A stretch of 64,000 nucleotides of DNA. It comes from Thalassobellus citreus. GTDB lineage: Bacteria; Bacteroidota; Bacteroidia; Flavobacteriales; Flavobacteriaceae. A program made the translations under genes and the position numbers. Positions 48,186 to 57,200 of this stretch are shown here, piece by piece. The first letter of the stretch is position 1, and every line of letters begins with the position of its first letter. The notes under the pieces were generated by a model. It saw nothing but the letters and a program-made list of their open reading frames with translations, had not been told where the DNA came from and did not search any database. Where the stretch lies: assembly GCF_044385915.1 (NCBI RefSeq), contig NZ_JBISCC010000129.1:372001-436000 (forward strand), in the 5' to 3' direction.

Positions 48186-49016
48186 ATGATACATTTAGGA
48201 GAGATAAATACATTAGAAATACTTCGTGAAACAGATCACGGTGCTTATTTAATTGATGAAGAAGATAACCAAGTGTTATTACCAAACCGTTATGTTCCTA
48301 AGGAATTTAAAATTTGGGATAAGCTAGAGGTTTTTGTGTATCTTGATAATGAACAACGTCCTGTTGCAACCACCGATATGCCATATATTAAGCGTGGTGA
48401 ATTTGCTTTATTACGTTGTAACCAAGTTACCGAGCATGGTGCTTTTTTAGATTGGGGTTTAGTTAAAGAATTATTTTGCCCATTTAGAGAGCAAGCCTTT
48501 AAAATGAAACCAGGTGGTTGGTATTTGGTACATTGTTATTTGGATGAAAAATCTGAAAGATTGGTTGCTTCTAGTAAAACCAATCGTTTTTTAGATAATA
48601 ATGAATTAACCGTAGCTCAATTTGATGCTGTAGATTTAATTGTATCGCATCCATCAGATATAGGAATGAATGTGATTGTAAATAAAAAACACTTAGGATT
48701 AATTTATAAAGATCAAATTTTCTCTGATATAAGTGTGGGCGATAAGCTAAAAGGTATCGTTAAAAAAATCCGCCCAGGAAACAAACTAGATATTGGTTTA
48801 GGTCAAATAGGTTATAGAAATATAGAGCCTAATGCAGAACGTATTATGCATGAACTACATGATAATGGAGGCTTTTTAAATCTTACAGATAAATCGAGTC
48901 CTGAAGTTATTAAAGACACGCTTCAAATGAGTAAGAAAAACTTCAAGAAAGCAATTGGCTCGTTATATAAGCAAAAGGAAATAGAAATTAAGCCTGATGG
49001 TATTTATTTAGTTTAA
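48186..49016 (+). CDS. S1-domain RNA-binding protein, CvfB-like
   Basis: A 276-residue cytoplasmic protein of the CvfB family: several S1-like beta-barrels followed by a C-terminal winged helix. Visible S1 features are EILRETDHGAYLIDEEDNQVLLPN (about 8-31), the second barrel with ALLRCNQVTEHGAFLDWGL (about 71-89), and a third with LKGIVKKIRPGNKLDIGLG (about 187-205). The C-terminal helix has KKNFKKAIGSLYKQKEIEI. In firmicutes CvfB affects virulence-factor expression through RNA; here the role is general RNA binding. Length is normal (about 280). Confidence 0.88.
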   Translation: MIHLGEINTLEILRETDHGAYLIDEEDNQVLLPNRYVPKEFKIWDKLEVFVYLDNEQRPVATTDMPYIKRGEFALLRCNQVTEHGAFLDWGLVKELFCPFREQAFKMKPGGWYLVHCYLDEKSERLVASSKTNRFLDNNELTVAQFDAVDLIVSHPSDIGMNVIVNKKHLGLIYKDQIFSDISVGDKLKGIVKKIRPGNKLDIGLGQIGYRNIEPNAERIMHELHDNGGFLNLTDKSSPEVIKDTLQMSKKNFKKAIGSLYKQKEIEIKPDGIYLV

Positions 49017-49436
49017 AGGAAATAAATCACTTTTTTTTATTTTGTTGTAAACGTTATCAATGGCTTCGTTAATAGTATCGTAGTTTACTTTTGTAGAAAG
49101 ACAGAAATCATTTTCCATTTCGGCATTCATTTTGCTTGCAAGATCATGAGCAACTACACCGTAAGCGTATAGGTTTTTTGCTCGCTTTTTAAACAATGGT
49201 GTATCTAAAAGATTAACAGAATAAGAATTAATTCTGTTAGCAATAACACCATATGGTTTAGATTCTCCAAAATAAGAATTAAGTTCATCAATAATTAATG
49301 AAGAATTATTAATATCAAAATGTACACCTTCATTAAGCTCTACAACCGCAATATGATTGAAAAAAAAGATGTTACCTAATTGGTTCTGTACGAATTTTAA
49401 AATTTGATTTGAAAAATCTGATTCTATTATTTTCAT
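49008..49436 (-). CDS. Conserved hypothetical protein
   Basis: A 142-residue cytoplasmic protein with no signal peptide or membrane segment. Its pattern alternates hydrophobic strands and helices: NIFFFNHIAVVELNEGVHFD (about 22-41), SSLIIDELNSYF (helix), KPYGVIANRINSYSVN (strand) and two C-terminal helices. The alternation recalls the SpoIIAA/STAS-like fold seen in flavobacterial stress proteins, but this is only an impression. The stop overlaps the convergent CvfB gene by 9 bases. Function unknown. Confidence 0.65.
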   Translation of the reverse strand: MKIIESDFSNQILKFVQNQLGNIFFFNHIAVVELNEGVHFDINNSSLIIDELNSYFGESKPYGVIANRINSYSVNLLDTPLFKKRAKNLYAYGVVAHDLASKMNAEMENDFCLSTKVNYDTINEAIDNVYNKIKKSDLFPLN

Positions 49437-49788
49437 TTTGTTGTAAATTTATACCTCGTTGTTATGGGTTGGTTTAAACTATAAATTAGTATCATTTTAA
49501 ATTATCTAAAGTTTTGACACACAATTAAGTAAGAAGTCACTCGTATTTTTTATCTTACTTTTAAATAAGGGTTTTTAAACATAGTTCATATGTATTATAT
49601 TGTAAGTTTAAAGTATTGATAAACAGCTTGTTGTTGGTTGGTTTGTGGTTTGAAAAAATTACAAATAAAAGATGTTTATTTATTTTTATACTATGAAATA
49701 TTTTTTTTGATGTTGTTCTGATTAAAATTGAAATGTTTTGTGTTGAAAGATGTAGTGTATAGCATTTCAAATTTAGTATTTTTGTGAT
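49437..49788. other. 352-bp AT-rich spacer before mnmE
   Basis: No gene or repeat was recognised. The minus-strand frame 49561-49797 is low-complexity and overlaps the mnmE start. The mnmE -7 box sits at the right end. Confidence 0.5.
49777..49784 (+). promoter_or_regulatory. -7 box of mnmE (nearly leaderless)
   Basis: TATTTTTG matches TAnnTTTG and ends 4 bases before the ATG at 49789. Confidence 0.45.
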
Positions 49789-51186
49789 ATGATTCATAAA
49801 GACACCATAGTAGCATTAGCAACCCCTTCAGGGGCAGGAGCTATTGCAGTTATTAGATTATCTGGAGCAGATGCTATATCTATAGCAGATAGCTGTTTTC
49901 AATCTGTTAAAAGCAAAAAATCACTTAGTAGCCAAAAAACGCATACCATTCATTTAGGACATGTTATTGATGGAACTAAAACTATAGATGAAGTTTTGGT
50001 GTCTGTTTTTAAAAACCCAAATTCTTATACAGGTGAAAATGTAGTAGAAATTTCGTGTCACGGGTCAAATTATATTCAACAAGAAATTATTCAATTATTT
50101 CTTCGTAAAGGATGCCGTATGGCAACAGCTGGTGAGTTTACATTACGTGCTTTTTTAAATGGCAAGTTAGATTTATCTCAAGCAGAAGCAGTAGCCGATT
50201 TAATTTCGAGTGATAATGAAGCGTCTCATCAAATAGCTATGCAACAAATGCGTGGTGGATTTTCATCTGAAATTGCGAAACTGCGAGAAGAACTTATGAA
50301 TTTTGCTTCACTCATAGAACTTGAATTAGATTTTGCAGAGGAAGATGTAGAGTTTGCAGATAGATCTCAGTTTAAAGATTTAGTAGAGCGTATAAGCTTT
50401 GTTTTAAAACGATTAATCGATTCATTTGCTGTTGGTAACGTTATTAAAAACGGGATTCCTGTTGCTATTGTTGGTGAGCCAAATGTTGGTAAATCAACAC
50501 TTTTAAATGCTTTGTTAAATGAAGAACGCGCTATTGTTTCAGAAATAGCAGGAACTACCAGAGATACTATTGAAGATGAAATATCTATAGGAGGCATTGG
50601 GTTTCGTTTTATTGATACTGCAGGTATTCGCGAAACAAAGGATGTAGTAGAAAGTATAGGTATTAAAAAAACCTTTGAAAAAATAGATCAAGCTCAGGTT
50701 GTTGTTTTTCTTGCAGATAGTAATAATTTTAAAGATGAATCTTTTGTACATACGTTTAAAATAGAGGTAGAGAAGATTAAAAATAAATACCCTTTAAAAC
50801 CCTTATTAATTGTTGCTAATAAGGTTGATAAATTAAATGAAGATCAGATAAAAATACTTCAAAAGGATATTGAAAATATTCATTTGTTATCAGCTAAAAA
50901 GGGATTAGGTGTCGATGAGCTAAAAGATAAATTACTCAGTTTTGTTAATACAGGTGCTTTAAGAAATAATGACACAATTATTACTAATTCAAGACATTAT
51001 GATTCTTTATTAAAAGCTTTAGACGAAATAGATAAAGTTAAGCACGGATTAGAATCAGGACTTTCAGGAGACTTAATGGCTATAGATATTCGACAAGCTT
51101 TATACTACTTTGGAGAAATTACTGGAGAGATAACTAATGATGATTTGCTAGGTAATATTTTTGCTAATTTTTGTATTGGAAAGTAA
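49789..51186 (+). CDS. mnmE: tRNA modification GTPase MnmE
   Basis: A 465-residue GTPase that, with MnmG, makes the carboxymethylaminomethyl group at the wobble uridine of certain tRNAs. The N-terminal formyl-THF domain (about 1-120) begins HKDTIVALATPSGAGAIAVI. The G domain, inserted in the helical part, has G1 GEPNVGKSTLLNALL (about 226-240), G3 DTAGI and G4 NKVD. The protein ends NIFANFCIGK, with the invariant FCIGK Cys near the C-terminus. Length is normal. MnmG is not encoded in the window. Confidence 0.97.
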   Translation: MIHKDTIVALATPSGAGAIAVIRLSGADAISIADSCFQSVKSKKSLSSQKTHTIHLGHVIDGTKTIDEVLVSVFKNPNSYTGENVVEISCHGSNYIQQEIIQLFLRKGCRMATAGEFTLRAFLNGKLDLSQAEAVADLISSDNEASHQIAMQQMRGGFSSEIAKLREELMNFASLIELELDFAEEDVEFADRSQFKDLVERISFVLKRLIDSFAVGNVIKNGIPVAIVGEPNVGKSTLLNALLNEERAIVSEIAGTTRDTIEDEISIGGIGFRFIDTAGIRETKDVVESIGIKKTFEKIDQAQVVVFLADSNNFKDESFVHTFKIEVEKIKNKYPLKPLLIVANKVDKLNEDQIKILQKDIENIHLLSAKKGLGVDELKDKLLSFVNTGALRNNDTIITNSRHYDSLLKALDEIDKVKHGLESGLSGDLMAIDIRQALYYFGEITGEITNDDLLGNIFANFCIGK

Positions 51187-51206
51187 TACAGCATTAGTTA
51201 AAAACA

Positions 51207-51282
51207 AGTACTTAAATTATTATTTTGCTTTCTAAGCTAAATCAATATATAATTTTAAGTACCTGTTAGTTTTTTTTTTAAG
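51207..51282. terminator. Inverted repeat and T-tract between mnmE and pcaF
   Basis: GTACTTAAATTAT near 51208 pairs with ATAATTTTAAGTAC near 51248 (one extra T), followed by a run of T. The spacer of about 27 bases is long, so efficiency is uncertain; it may stop both convergent genes. Confidence 0.5.
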
Positions 51283-51293
51283 ACTTGTAATTA

Positions 51294-52505
51294 TTATTTA
51301 TTGGTATTTTCAATAATAATGGCATAACCCATACCAACACCTACACACATAGTTGCTAATGCGTATCTGCCTCCTTTTCTAATTAATTCGTTTGTTGCTG
51401 CTTGCACTATTCTTGTTCCAGACATACCAAGTGGATGCCCAATAGCAATAGCACCTCCATTAGGATTGATTCTTGGGTCGTTATCCTTGAGTCTCAATTG
51501 TCTTGTACAAGCTAAAGCTTGTGCAGAAAAAGCTTCGTTAAACTCCATAACATCCATGTCGCTTAGTTTTAATCCTGCTTTTTGTAACGCCTTTTTTGTA
51601 GCGTAAACAGGACCAATACCCATAACTTTAGGTTCAACACCAACAACTGCAGATGTAACAATGCGGGCCTTTGGTTTCAAATTATATTTTTTTAAAGCTT
51701 CTTCAGATACTACTAACATGGCTGCAGCTCCATCATTTAATCCAGACGCATTTCCAGCAGTTACTGTGCCATCTTTTTTAAATACCGTTCTAAGTGTTGC
51801 TAGTTTTTCTAAAGATGAATTAGGTTTAATAAATTCATCTTGGTTGATAATTATAGGGTCTCCTTTTCTTTGTGGTATTTCTACAGGACAAATTTCTTCT
51901 GCTAAAACGCCGTTTTTTTGAGCTTTACTAGCTTTCATTTGAGAATTATAAGCAAATAAATCTTGGTCTTCTCTACTTATTGAATACAATTCAGCTAAAT
52001 TTTCTGCGGTAATTCCCATGGCATCTGTACCGTACATTTCATGGAGTTTTTTGTTTACAAAGCGCCATCCAAAACTAGAATCTTCCATTTTTGAATTGTT
52101 TCCATAAGCTAATGTGGGTTTCGAAATTACTAATGGCCCGCGAGACATATGTTCCATGCCTCCAGAAATAAAAACATCGCCATCATTAGCTTTAATAGCT
52201 CTGTTAGCATGAATAATTGCAGACATACCAGAAGAACATAATCTATTAATAGTTTCTCCAGGCACAGAGTAGGGTAGTCCAGCTAGTAATAAAGCCATGC
52301 GAGCTACATTACGGTTGTCTTCTCCTGCTTGGTTGTGGCAACCAAGAATCACATCATCAATAACATCTTTAGGTATATTAGGATATTTTTCTAATAAAGC
52401 TTTTATTGGTATTGCAGCTAAATCATCTGCTCTAACAGGTGCTAATACGCCTCTAAAACTTCCTATAGGGGTTCTTAAAGCGTCAATTATATATGCTTCT
52501 CTCAT
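51294..52505 (-). CDS. pcaF: Beta-ketoadipyl-CoA thiolase (3-oxoadipyl-CoA thiolase)
   Basis: A 403-residue thiolase that cleaves 3-oxoadipyl-CoA to succinyl-CoA and acetyl-CoA, the last step of the pathway. Active-site residues are Cys90 (NRLCSSGM), the GHPLGMSG histidine (about 356) and the MCVGVGMG cysteine (about 386). DDVILGCHNQAGEDNRNVARM closely follows the PcaF subgroup. Position supports it: 6 bases after the CoA-transferase fusion, at the end of the nine-gene operon. A general acetyl-CoA acetyltransferase is the alternative, but the context strongly favours PcaF. Confidence 0.93.
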   Translation of the reverse strand: MREAYIIDALRTPIGSFRGVLAPVRADDLAAIPIKALLEKYPNIPKDVIDDVILGCHNQAGEDNRNVARMALLLAGLPYSVPGETINRLCSSGMSAIIHANRAIKANDGDVFISGGMEHMSRGPLVISKPTLAYGNNSKMEDSSFGWRFVNKKLHEMYGTDAMGITAENLAELYSISREDQDLFAYNSQMKASKAQKNGVLAEEICPVEIPQRKGDPIIINQDEFIKPNSSLEKLATLRTVFKKDGTVTAGNASGLNDGAAAMLVVSEEALKKYNLKPKARIVTSAVVGVEPKVMGIGPVYATKKALQKAGLKLSDMDVMEFNEAFSAQALACTRQLRLKDNDPRINPNGGAIAIGHPLGMSGTRIVQAATNELIRKGGRYALATMCVGVGMGYAIIIENTNK

Positions 52506-52511
52506 TCTTCT

Positions 52512-53858
52512 TTAATTTAGTTTTTCAATAAATTTGGCTTCTGTTTTCAATCTCACTTCTTCTAATGAGCTTCCTGGTAATATTTCAATTAGTGTTAATT
52601 GACTATCTATAAATTTAAAAACAGCTAATTCTGTAATTAACATATCTACACAATTATAATCTGTTATAGGTAATGTGCACTTTTCTACAACTTTAGATGC
52701 GCCAGATCGATCTGTGTGTCTTAAAGTTATAATTAATTTTTTTGCTCCAGATGCTAAATCCATAGCACCTCCAACACCTAATAATGGTTTTCCTGGTACG
52801 GCCCAATTGGCTAAGTTTCCAGAGGCATCTACTTCTAAACCACCCATTACAGCAACGTCTATATGGCCACCACGTATCATTGCAAAACTATCGGCGCTAT
52901 CAAAATAACTGCTTCCAGGTAATGCTGTAACAGGCACTTTGCCTGCATTAACAGGGTAATACATAGCGCCTTTTCCGTCTGCTGGTTCTGGACCAACACC
53001 TAGCATACCGTTTTCGGTATGTAAAATAATGCCGTCTTCAGGTTTTATTAAATCTGCAACAAGTGTTGGTATTCCTATGCCTAAATTTACAACATCTCCT
53101 TTATTTAATTCTGAAAAAGCTCTTTTAGCCATATTCATTCGCTTTTCGTCAATAACTTTAGAAGATCCAACGGATGCAGAAGTTCCTAAGTCTGCTTCAG
53201 ATAATGTTTTTTGAACTAAAAAATCAACAAAACAACCTGGTGTATGAATTTCGTTAGGATTAATGTCTCCAACTGGAACAATTTCTTGAACTTCAGCAAT
53301 TACTATATCGGCTGCTGTGGCCATAGCTCTGTTAAAGTTTTGCTCGGTCATTCGGTATTGTAAATTTCCGGCAGTATCAGCTTTCCAAGCTCTTATAATA
53401 GCAACATTACCACGAATACCTTCGATAAAAACTTGTTCTATACCATTAATGTTTTTTGTCTCTCTGTTTTTTGCAATTAATGTACCGGCAGAAGTTGGTG
53501 TGTAAAATCCGCCTATTCCTGCTCCTCCAGCTCGAATAGCTTCTGCTAATGTGCCTTGAGGTAATAATTCGTATTCAATAGTGCCTGCTTGAGCTGCTTT
53601 TACAGCTTCTGGGTTTGACGTAAAGAAAGAGCCAATCATTTTTTTTAATTGGCCATTGTTTAATAACCGTCCTCCACCCATATTAGGTTCACCTACATTA
53701 TTGGCTATAAAAGTTAAGTTTTTAGTATTAGTTTCTGCTAAAGCGTGGATAATATGCACAGGGTTTCCTGTCATTCCAAAACCTCCACCAAGTATAGTAT
53801 CTCCATTCTTTACTAATGCTGCTGCTTCTTTTGCAGTTATTTGCGGTACCTGTTTCAT
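52512..53858 (-). CDS. pcaIJ: 3-oxoadipate CoA-transferase, fused alpha and beta subunits
   Basis: A 448-residue fusion of the two subunits of 3-oxoadipate:succinyl-CoA CoA-transferase. Residues about 1-225 are the A subunit (ILGGGFGMTGNPVHIIHAL near the start, AGAGIGGFYTP near 115). Residues about 240-448 are the B subunit, with the catalytic Glu282 in HTENGMLGVGP. In many bacteria these are separate pcaI and pcaJ genes. A succinyl-CoA:acetoacetate transferase with a similar fused form is the alternative. Here the location between pobA and pcaF favours PcaIJ. Twelve bases separate it from pobA. Confidence 0.9.
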   Translation of the reverse strand: MKQVPQITAKEAAALVKNGDTILGGGFGMTGNPVHIIHALAETNTKNLTFIANNVGEPNMGGGRLLNNGQLKKMIGSFFTSNPEAVKAAQAGTIEYELLPQGTLAEAIRAGGAGIGGFYTPTSAGTLIAKNRETKNINGIEQVFIEGIRGNVAIIRAWKADTAGNLQYRMTEQNFNRAMATAADIVIAEVQEIVPVGDINPNEIHTPGCFVDFLVQKTLSEADLGTSASVGSSKVIDEKRMNMAKRAFSELNKGDVVNLGIGIPTLVADLIKPEDGIILHTENGMLGVGPEPADGKGAMYYPVNAGKVPVTALPGSSYFDSADSFAMIRGGHIDVAVMGGLEVDASGNLANWAVPGKPLLGVGGAMDLASGAKKLIITLRHTDRSGASKVVEKCTLPITDYNCVDMLITELAVFKFIDSQLTLIEILPGSSLEEVRLKTEAKFIEKLN

Positions 53859-53869
53859 ATTTTATAATA

Positions 53870-55060
53870 TTATTCAAATGATTTAAATGGCATGCCTACA
53901 TAGTTTTCGGCAATGGTTGTTTTGTATGCTTTTGACATTTTTATATAATCAATTTTTGCTTTTTGTAAACGGTATGTGTAAGAGTCGTGTGTATCTTGTT
54001 TATGAAAAAGCGTGGTCATGAAGTTTGAAAAATCTTGTGCTCTCCAAATTCTTTTAAGTGCTTCTTCAGTATAATTATCTAGTTGTTTTGTTGAATTGTT
54101 TTTGTAATAATCTACAAATCCATCAACTAAATGTTTAACATCTGCAACAGCTAAATTTAAGCCTTTTCCTCCTGTAGGAGGTACAATATGGCCAGCATCT
54201 CCTGCTAAAAATAAATTGCCAGAACGAAGGTTGTCAATCATGTGACTTCGCATTGGTGTTATGCTTTTGTCAAAAATGGGGCCTGGTTTTAATTTCCAGT
54301 CTTTGGTTGCTAATCGTGTTGAAAGTTCTTTCCAAATACGATCGTCTGGCCAATCATCTAAATTTTCATTATTATCTATTTGTAAATATAAGCGGCTAAC
54401 AGTTTCAGAACGAAGACTGTGTAATGCGAAACCATTTTCATGATACGCATAGATTAATTCATCAGTAGATGGTGCAACATTAGCTAAAATTCCTAGCCAA
54501 CTAAAAGGGTAGGTTATATCATAAGATTTATAGCTGTCTTTTGGCATTGTTTTTCTTCCTATACCATGAAAACCGTCGCAAGCAGCAACAAAATCACATG
54601 CTATAACACCTGGTTTACCATCTTTTTCAAAATGAATTTTTGGATTATCTGTATCAAAATCTACAATCTCTTTGGCGCCAGCTTCAAAATAAAGTTGTCC
54701 TCCTTGTTCTAGCCAAGCGTCAGTTAAATCTTTTACAACTTCTTGTTGGCCATAAATTGTTATTTTTCTACCGTCAGTTAATTCTGAAAAAGGTACGTGT
54801 ATTCGCTCTTCGTCAAAACTTAAATACACACCATCATGCTCAATACCTTCTTTTTCTAAGCGATTGCTTAATCCTAATTCTTTAATAATATCAACGGTGT
54901 TTTGTTCTAATAATCCTGCTCTTACTCTGCCTTCAACATAAGGTCTTGAGCGCAGTTCTATGATAACAGATGCAATACCGTGTTTTTTTAGCCAATGTGC
55001 TAAAACTAATCCCGCAGGACCAGCGCCAATAATGCCAACTTGTGTTTTAATTGCTTTCAT
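53870..55060 (-). CDS. pobA: 4-hydroxybenzoate 3-monooxygenase
   Basis: A 396-residue FAD monooxygenase that converts 4-hydroxybenzoate to protocatechuate with NADPH and oxygen. The FAD-binding motif GAGPAG is at 12-17. The second dinucleotide motif NLFLAGDAGHIVPPTGGKG (about 278-296) and the RPYVEGRVRAGLLEQNTV segment (about 39-56) follow the PobA pattern. RLYLQ, ERIHVPFS and the C-terminal YVGMPF support it. Length (394 in Pseudomonas) is the same. It sits inside the pca operon. The gene feeds protocatechuate to PcaGH. Confidence 0.95.
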   Translation of the reverse strand: MKAIKTQVGIIGAGPAGLVLAHWLKKHGIASVIIELRSRPYVEGRVRAGLLEQNTVDIIKELGLSNRLEKEGIEHDGVYLSFDEERIHVPFSELTDGRKITIYGQQEVVKDLTDAWLEQGGQLYFEAGAKEIVDFDTDNPKIHFEKDGKPGVIACDFVAACDGFHGIGRKTMPKDSYKSYDITYPFSWLGILANVAPSTDELIYAYHENGFALHSLRSETVSRLYLQIDNNENLDDWPDDRIWKELSTRLATKDWKLKPGPIFDKSITPMRSHMIDNLRSGNLFLAGDAGHIVPPTGGKGLNLAVADVKHLVDGFVDYYKNNSTKQLDNYTEEALKRIWRAQDFSNFMTTLFHKQDTHDSYTYRLQKAKIDYIKMSKAYKTTIAENYVGMPFKSFE

Positions 55061-55071
55061 TTAGGTAGAAG

Positions 55072-56196
55072 TTAAATTCCTAATTCGTTAAAGACTTCTT
55101 CTGCAGTATGTATGGCTTCATTAGCAGCAGGAAGCCCACAATAAATACCAGATTGCATAATAACTTCTTTGATTTCATTTTTAGTAACACCATTATTAAA
55201 AGCAGCTTTAATATGCATTTTAAATTCAGGTTTTCTGTTAAGTGGAATTAACATTGCTAATGTTATTAAGCTTCTATTATGTTTATTTAGTCCTGGTCTT
55301 GTCCAAATTTCTCCCCAAGCGTAATGTGAAATAAATTCTTGAAAATCACTGTTGAATTCATTTTTGTTTAGAGTAGATTTATCAACGTGTGCGTTTCCTA
55401 AAACGGTTCGTCTAACATGCATACCTCTATCGTAAGTTTTATTTCCTACTATAAAATCGATGAGTACTTCCGCATAATATGCCGGTAATTCTGTGCTAGG
55501 TAAATGTCTGGCGTTAAATACTTTTAGTTCTGCACCTGCAATTTCTTTTTGCATAATTTTTGCCTGAGTTATATTGGTAACTTCATCTTCATCTCCTGTG
55601 ATAATAAGGGTTTCTAAAGAGATTTTTTTGATTTCCGATCTAAAATCAGCGGCTCCAATGGCAGCACAACAAGCAGTGTAGCCTAATGTGCTATTGGCTA
55701 AAAACACCTCTTTCATTTCTGCAATTCGAGAAGGATTCGTTTTATGAAAACTCTCTGTAAACCATTTTTCCATAGTAGCATTTGCAATAGCTTGCATACC
55801 TTGTTCGTTAATGGTTTTAATACGTTCATTCCATCGATTTACTGTACCAATTTTAGAATCGGTATTACTGATAATTAACTTGTGTAGTCTTTCTGGGTGG
55901 TTTATGCCTAGATATTGTCCAATTAATCCTCCCATAGATAATCCGCAGAAATAGACTTTATCAATATGAAGCTCGTCAAGAAGGTTAATAACATCTTGAC
56001 CAAGCATAGCTATAGTGTAAGTTCCTTCAGTTAATTCACTTTGTCCATGTCCACGAGTGTCATATTGCAGAACTCTAAAATACGGCAATAAATATGGTAC
56101 AAGTTCATCCCACATTTTTAGGTCTGCTCCTAAAGAATTAGAGAACATTAGTACTGGACTATTGGGGGTTCCTTGAATTTTATAATTAGTTTTCAT
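55072..56196 (-). CDS. pcaL: 3-oxoadipate enol-lactonase/4-carboxymuconolactone decarboxylase fusion
   Basis: A 374-residue fusion. Residues about 1-250 are an alpha/beta hydrolase of the PcaD type: nucleophile Ser87 in FCGLSMGGLIG, acid in ITGDEDE, histidine in ARHLPSTE. Residues about 255-374 are the PcaC-type decarboxylase: RGMHVRRTVLG, then SHYAWGEIWTRPGLN, and the closing CGLPAANEAIHTAEEVF. Thus one protein decarboxylates 4-carboxymuconolactone and hydrolyses the enol-lactone to 3-oxoadipate. Fusions of this type (pcaL) are known from actinobacteria. It is placed between pobA and vanB. Confidence 0.93.
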   Translation of the reverse strand: MKTNYKIQGTPNSPVLMFSNSLGADLKMWDELVPYLLPYFRVLQYDTRGHGQSELTEGTYTIAMLGQDVINLLDELHIDKVYFCGLSMGGLIGQYLGINHPERLHKLIISNTDSKIGTVNRWNERIKTINEQGMQAIANATMEKWFTESFHKTNPSRIAEMKEVFLANSTLGYTACCAAIGAADFRSEIKKISLETLIITGDEDEVTNITQAKIMQKEIAGAELKVFNARHLPSTELPAYYAEVLIDFIVGNKTYDRGMHVRRTVLGNAHVDKSTLNKNEFNSDFQEFISHYAWGEIWTRPGLNKHNRSLITLAMLIPLNRKPEFKMHIKAAFNNGVTKNEIKEVIMQSGIYCGLPAANEAIHTAEEVFNELGI

Positions 56197-56216
56197 TTTT
56201 ATTTTCAGTCTTTATA

Positions 56217-57200
56217 TTAAATGTTGCTTCTGTAAGCGGTGTCGATTACTACGTGTCCGTTAGCAACTCTGCTTACGCAAGCGCACATTTTTAAGTTTTT
56301 ACTTTTTTCTTCTTCACTAAAAAATAAATCGCGGTGGTCTATATCACCAGTATATTCTATGATATCAACTTGACATAAGCCACATTCTCCCTTTTTGCAA
56401 TCATACATGATTTCTAAATCTTCTTCTTCTAAAGCTTGCAATAAAGTTTGGTTTTCACTTACTACTAATTCTTTATTAAAACGTGGAATTTTTACTGTAA
56501 AATTTTGTGGTGCAAATAAGCCGGAAGCTCCAAATGTTTCAAAATGTAAATGGGTATTTTCAAATGGACTAGCTTCCCAAGTTTTACGAACACTGTTCAT
56601 AAGTAATAAGGGGCCGCATAGGTATATGTGTGTCTGGTTATTTGCTAAAGTGTTTAGTTTATTCATATCAAAATACCCGCTTTCGTCACTGTAATGTAAC
56701 TCTAGTCTATCACCTAAGAGTGTTTTTAAATGTTCTATAAAAGGCATTTCTTCTTTATTTCGACCTAAATATAACATTCGTAAACTGATGTCTTTTCTTG
56801 AGCACAATTGCTCTGCCATACCTAATATTGGTGTGATTCCAATACCTCCAGCGATAAGTAAATAATCACTGGCATTGTATTTTAATTCGAAATGATTGGT
56901 TGGCTGAGAGATTTTTATTTGGTTTCCTTTTTTTAAAGACCACATATAGTTTGATCCGCCACGACTAGAGGGTAGGCGTTTTACAGCAATGGTATAAGGC
57001 TTTTTTTGTTGATATTGACCTACTAACGAGTAACTACGAATTTCTGTAACTCCATTTATTAAGATGGAAACGTCTATATGTGAGCCAACAGTAAAATTTT
57101 TAACACCATTTTCAGGAGTTAACTGTATTTTCATGACATTGTTAGCTATTAATTCGGTATTGTTAATGGTGGCGTTAACCCAAGTGTTTCTGTAGCGCAT
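56217..57200 (-). CDS. vanB: Vanillate O-demethylase oxidoreductase (VanB-like)
   Basis: A 327-residue reductase that passes electrons from NAD(P)H to VanA. Residues about 5-105 form the flavin-binding barrel (EIRSYSLVGQY), 110-225 the NAD-binding part (LLIAGGIGITPILGMAEQL) and 240-327 a plant-type [2Fe-2S] ferredoxin with ligands in YDCKKGECGLCQVD and a fourth cysteine in CACVS. Domain order is that of phthalate-dioxygenase-type reductases. The start overlaps the vanA stop by one base (TAATG), showing translational coupling. Confidence 0.92.
   Translation of the reverse strand: MRYRNTWVNATINNTELIANNVMKIQLTPENGVKNFTVGSHIDVSILINGVTEIRSYSLVGQYQQKKPYTIAVKRLPSSRGGSNYMWSLKKGNQIKISQPTNHFELKYNASDYLLIAGGIGITPILGMAEQLCSRKDISLRMLYLGRNKEEMPFIEHLKTLLGDRLELHYSDESGYFDMNKLNTLANNQTHIYLCGPLLLMNSVRKTWEASPFENTHLHFETFGASGLFAPQNFTVKIPRFNKELVVSENQTLLQALEEEDLEIMYDCKKGECGLCQVDIIEYTGDIDHRDLFFSEEEKSKNLKMCACVSRVANGHVVIDTAYRSNI

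Noticed and set aside
49561..49797. 78-residue minus-strand frame before mnmE
   Set aside because: Low-complexity, overlaps the mnmE start and the -7 box.
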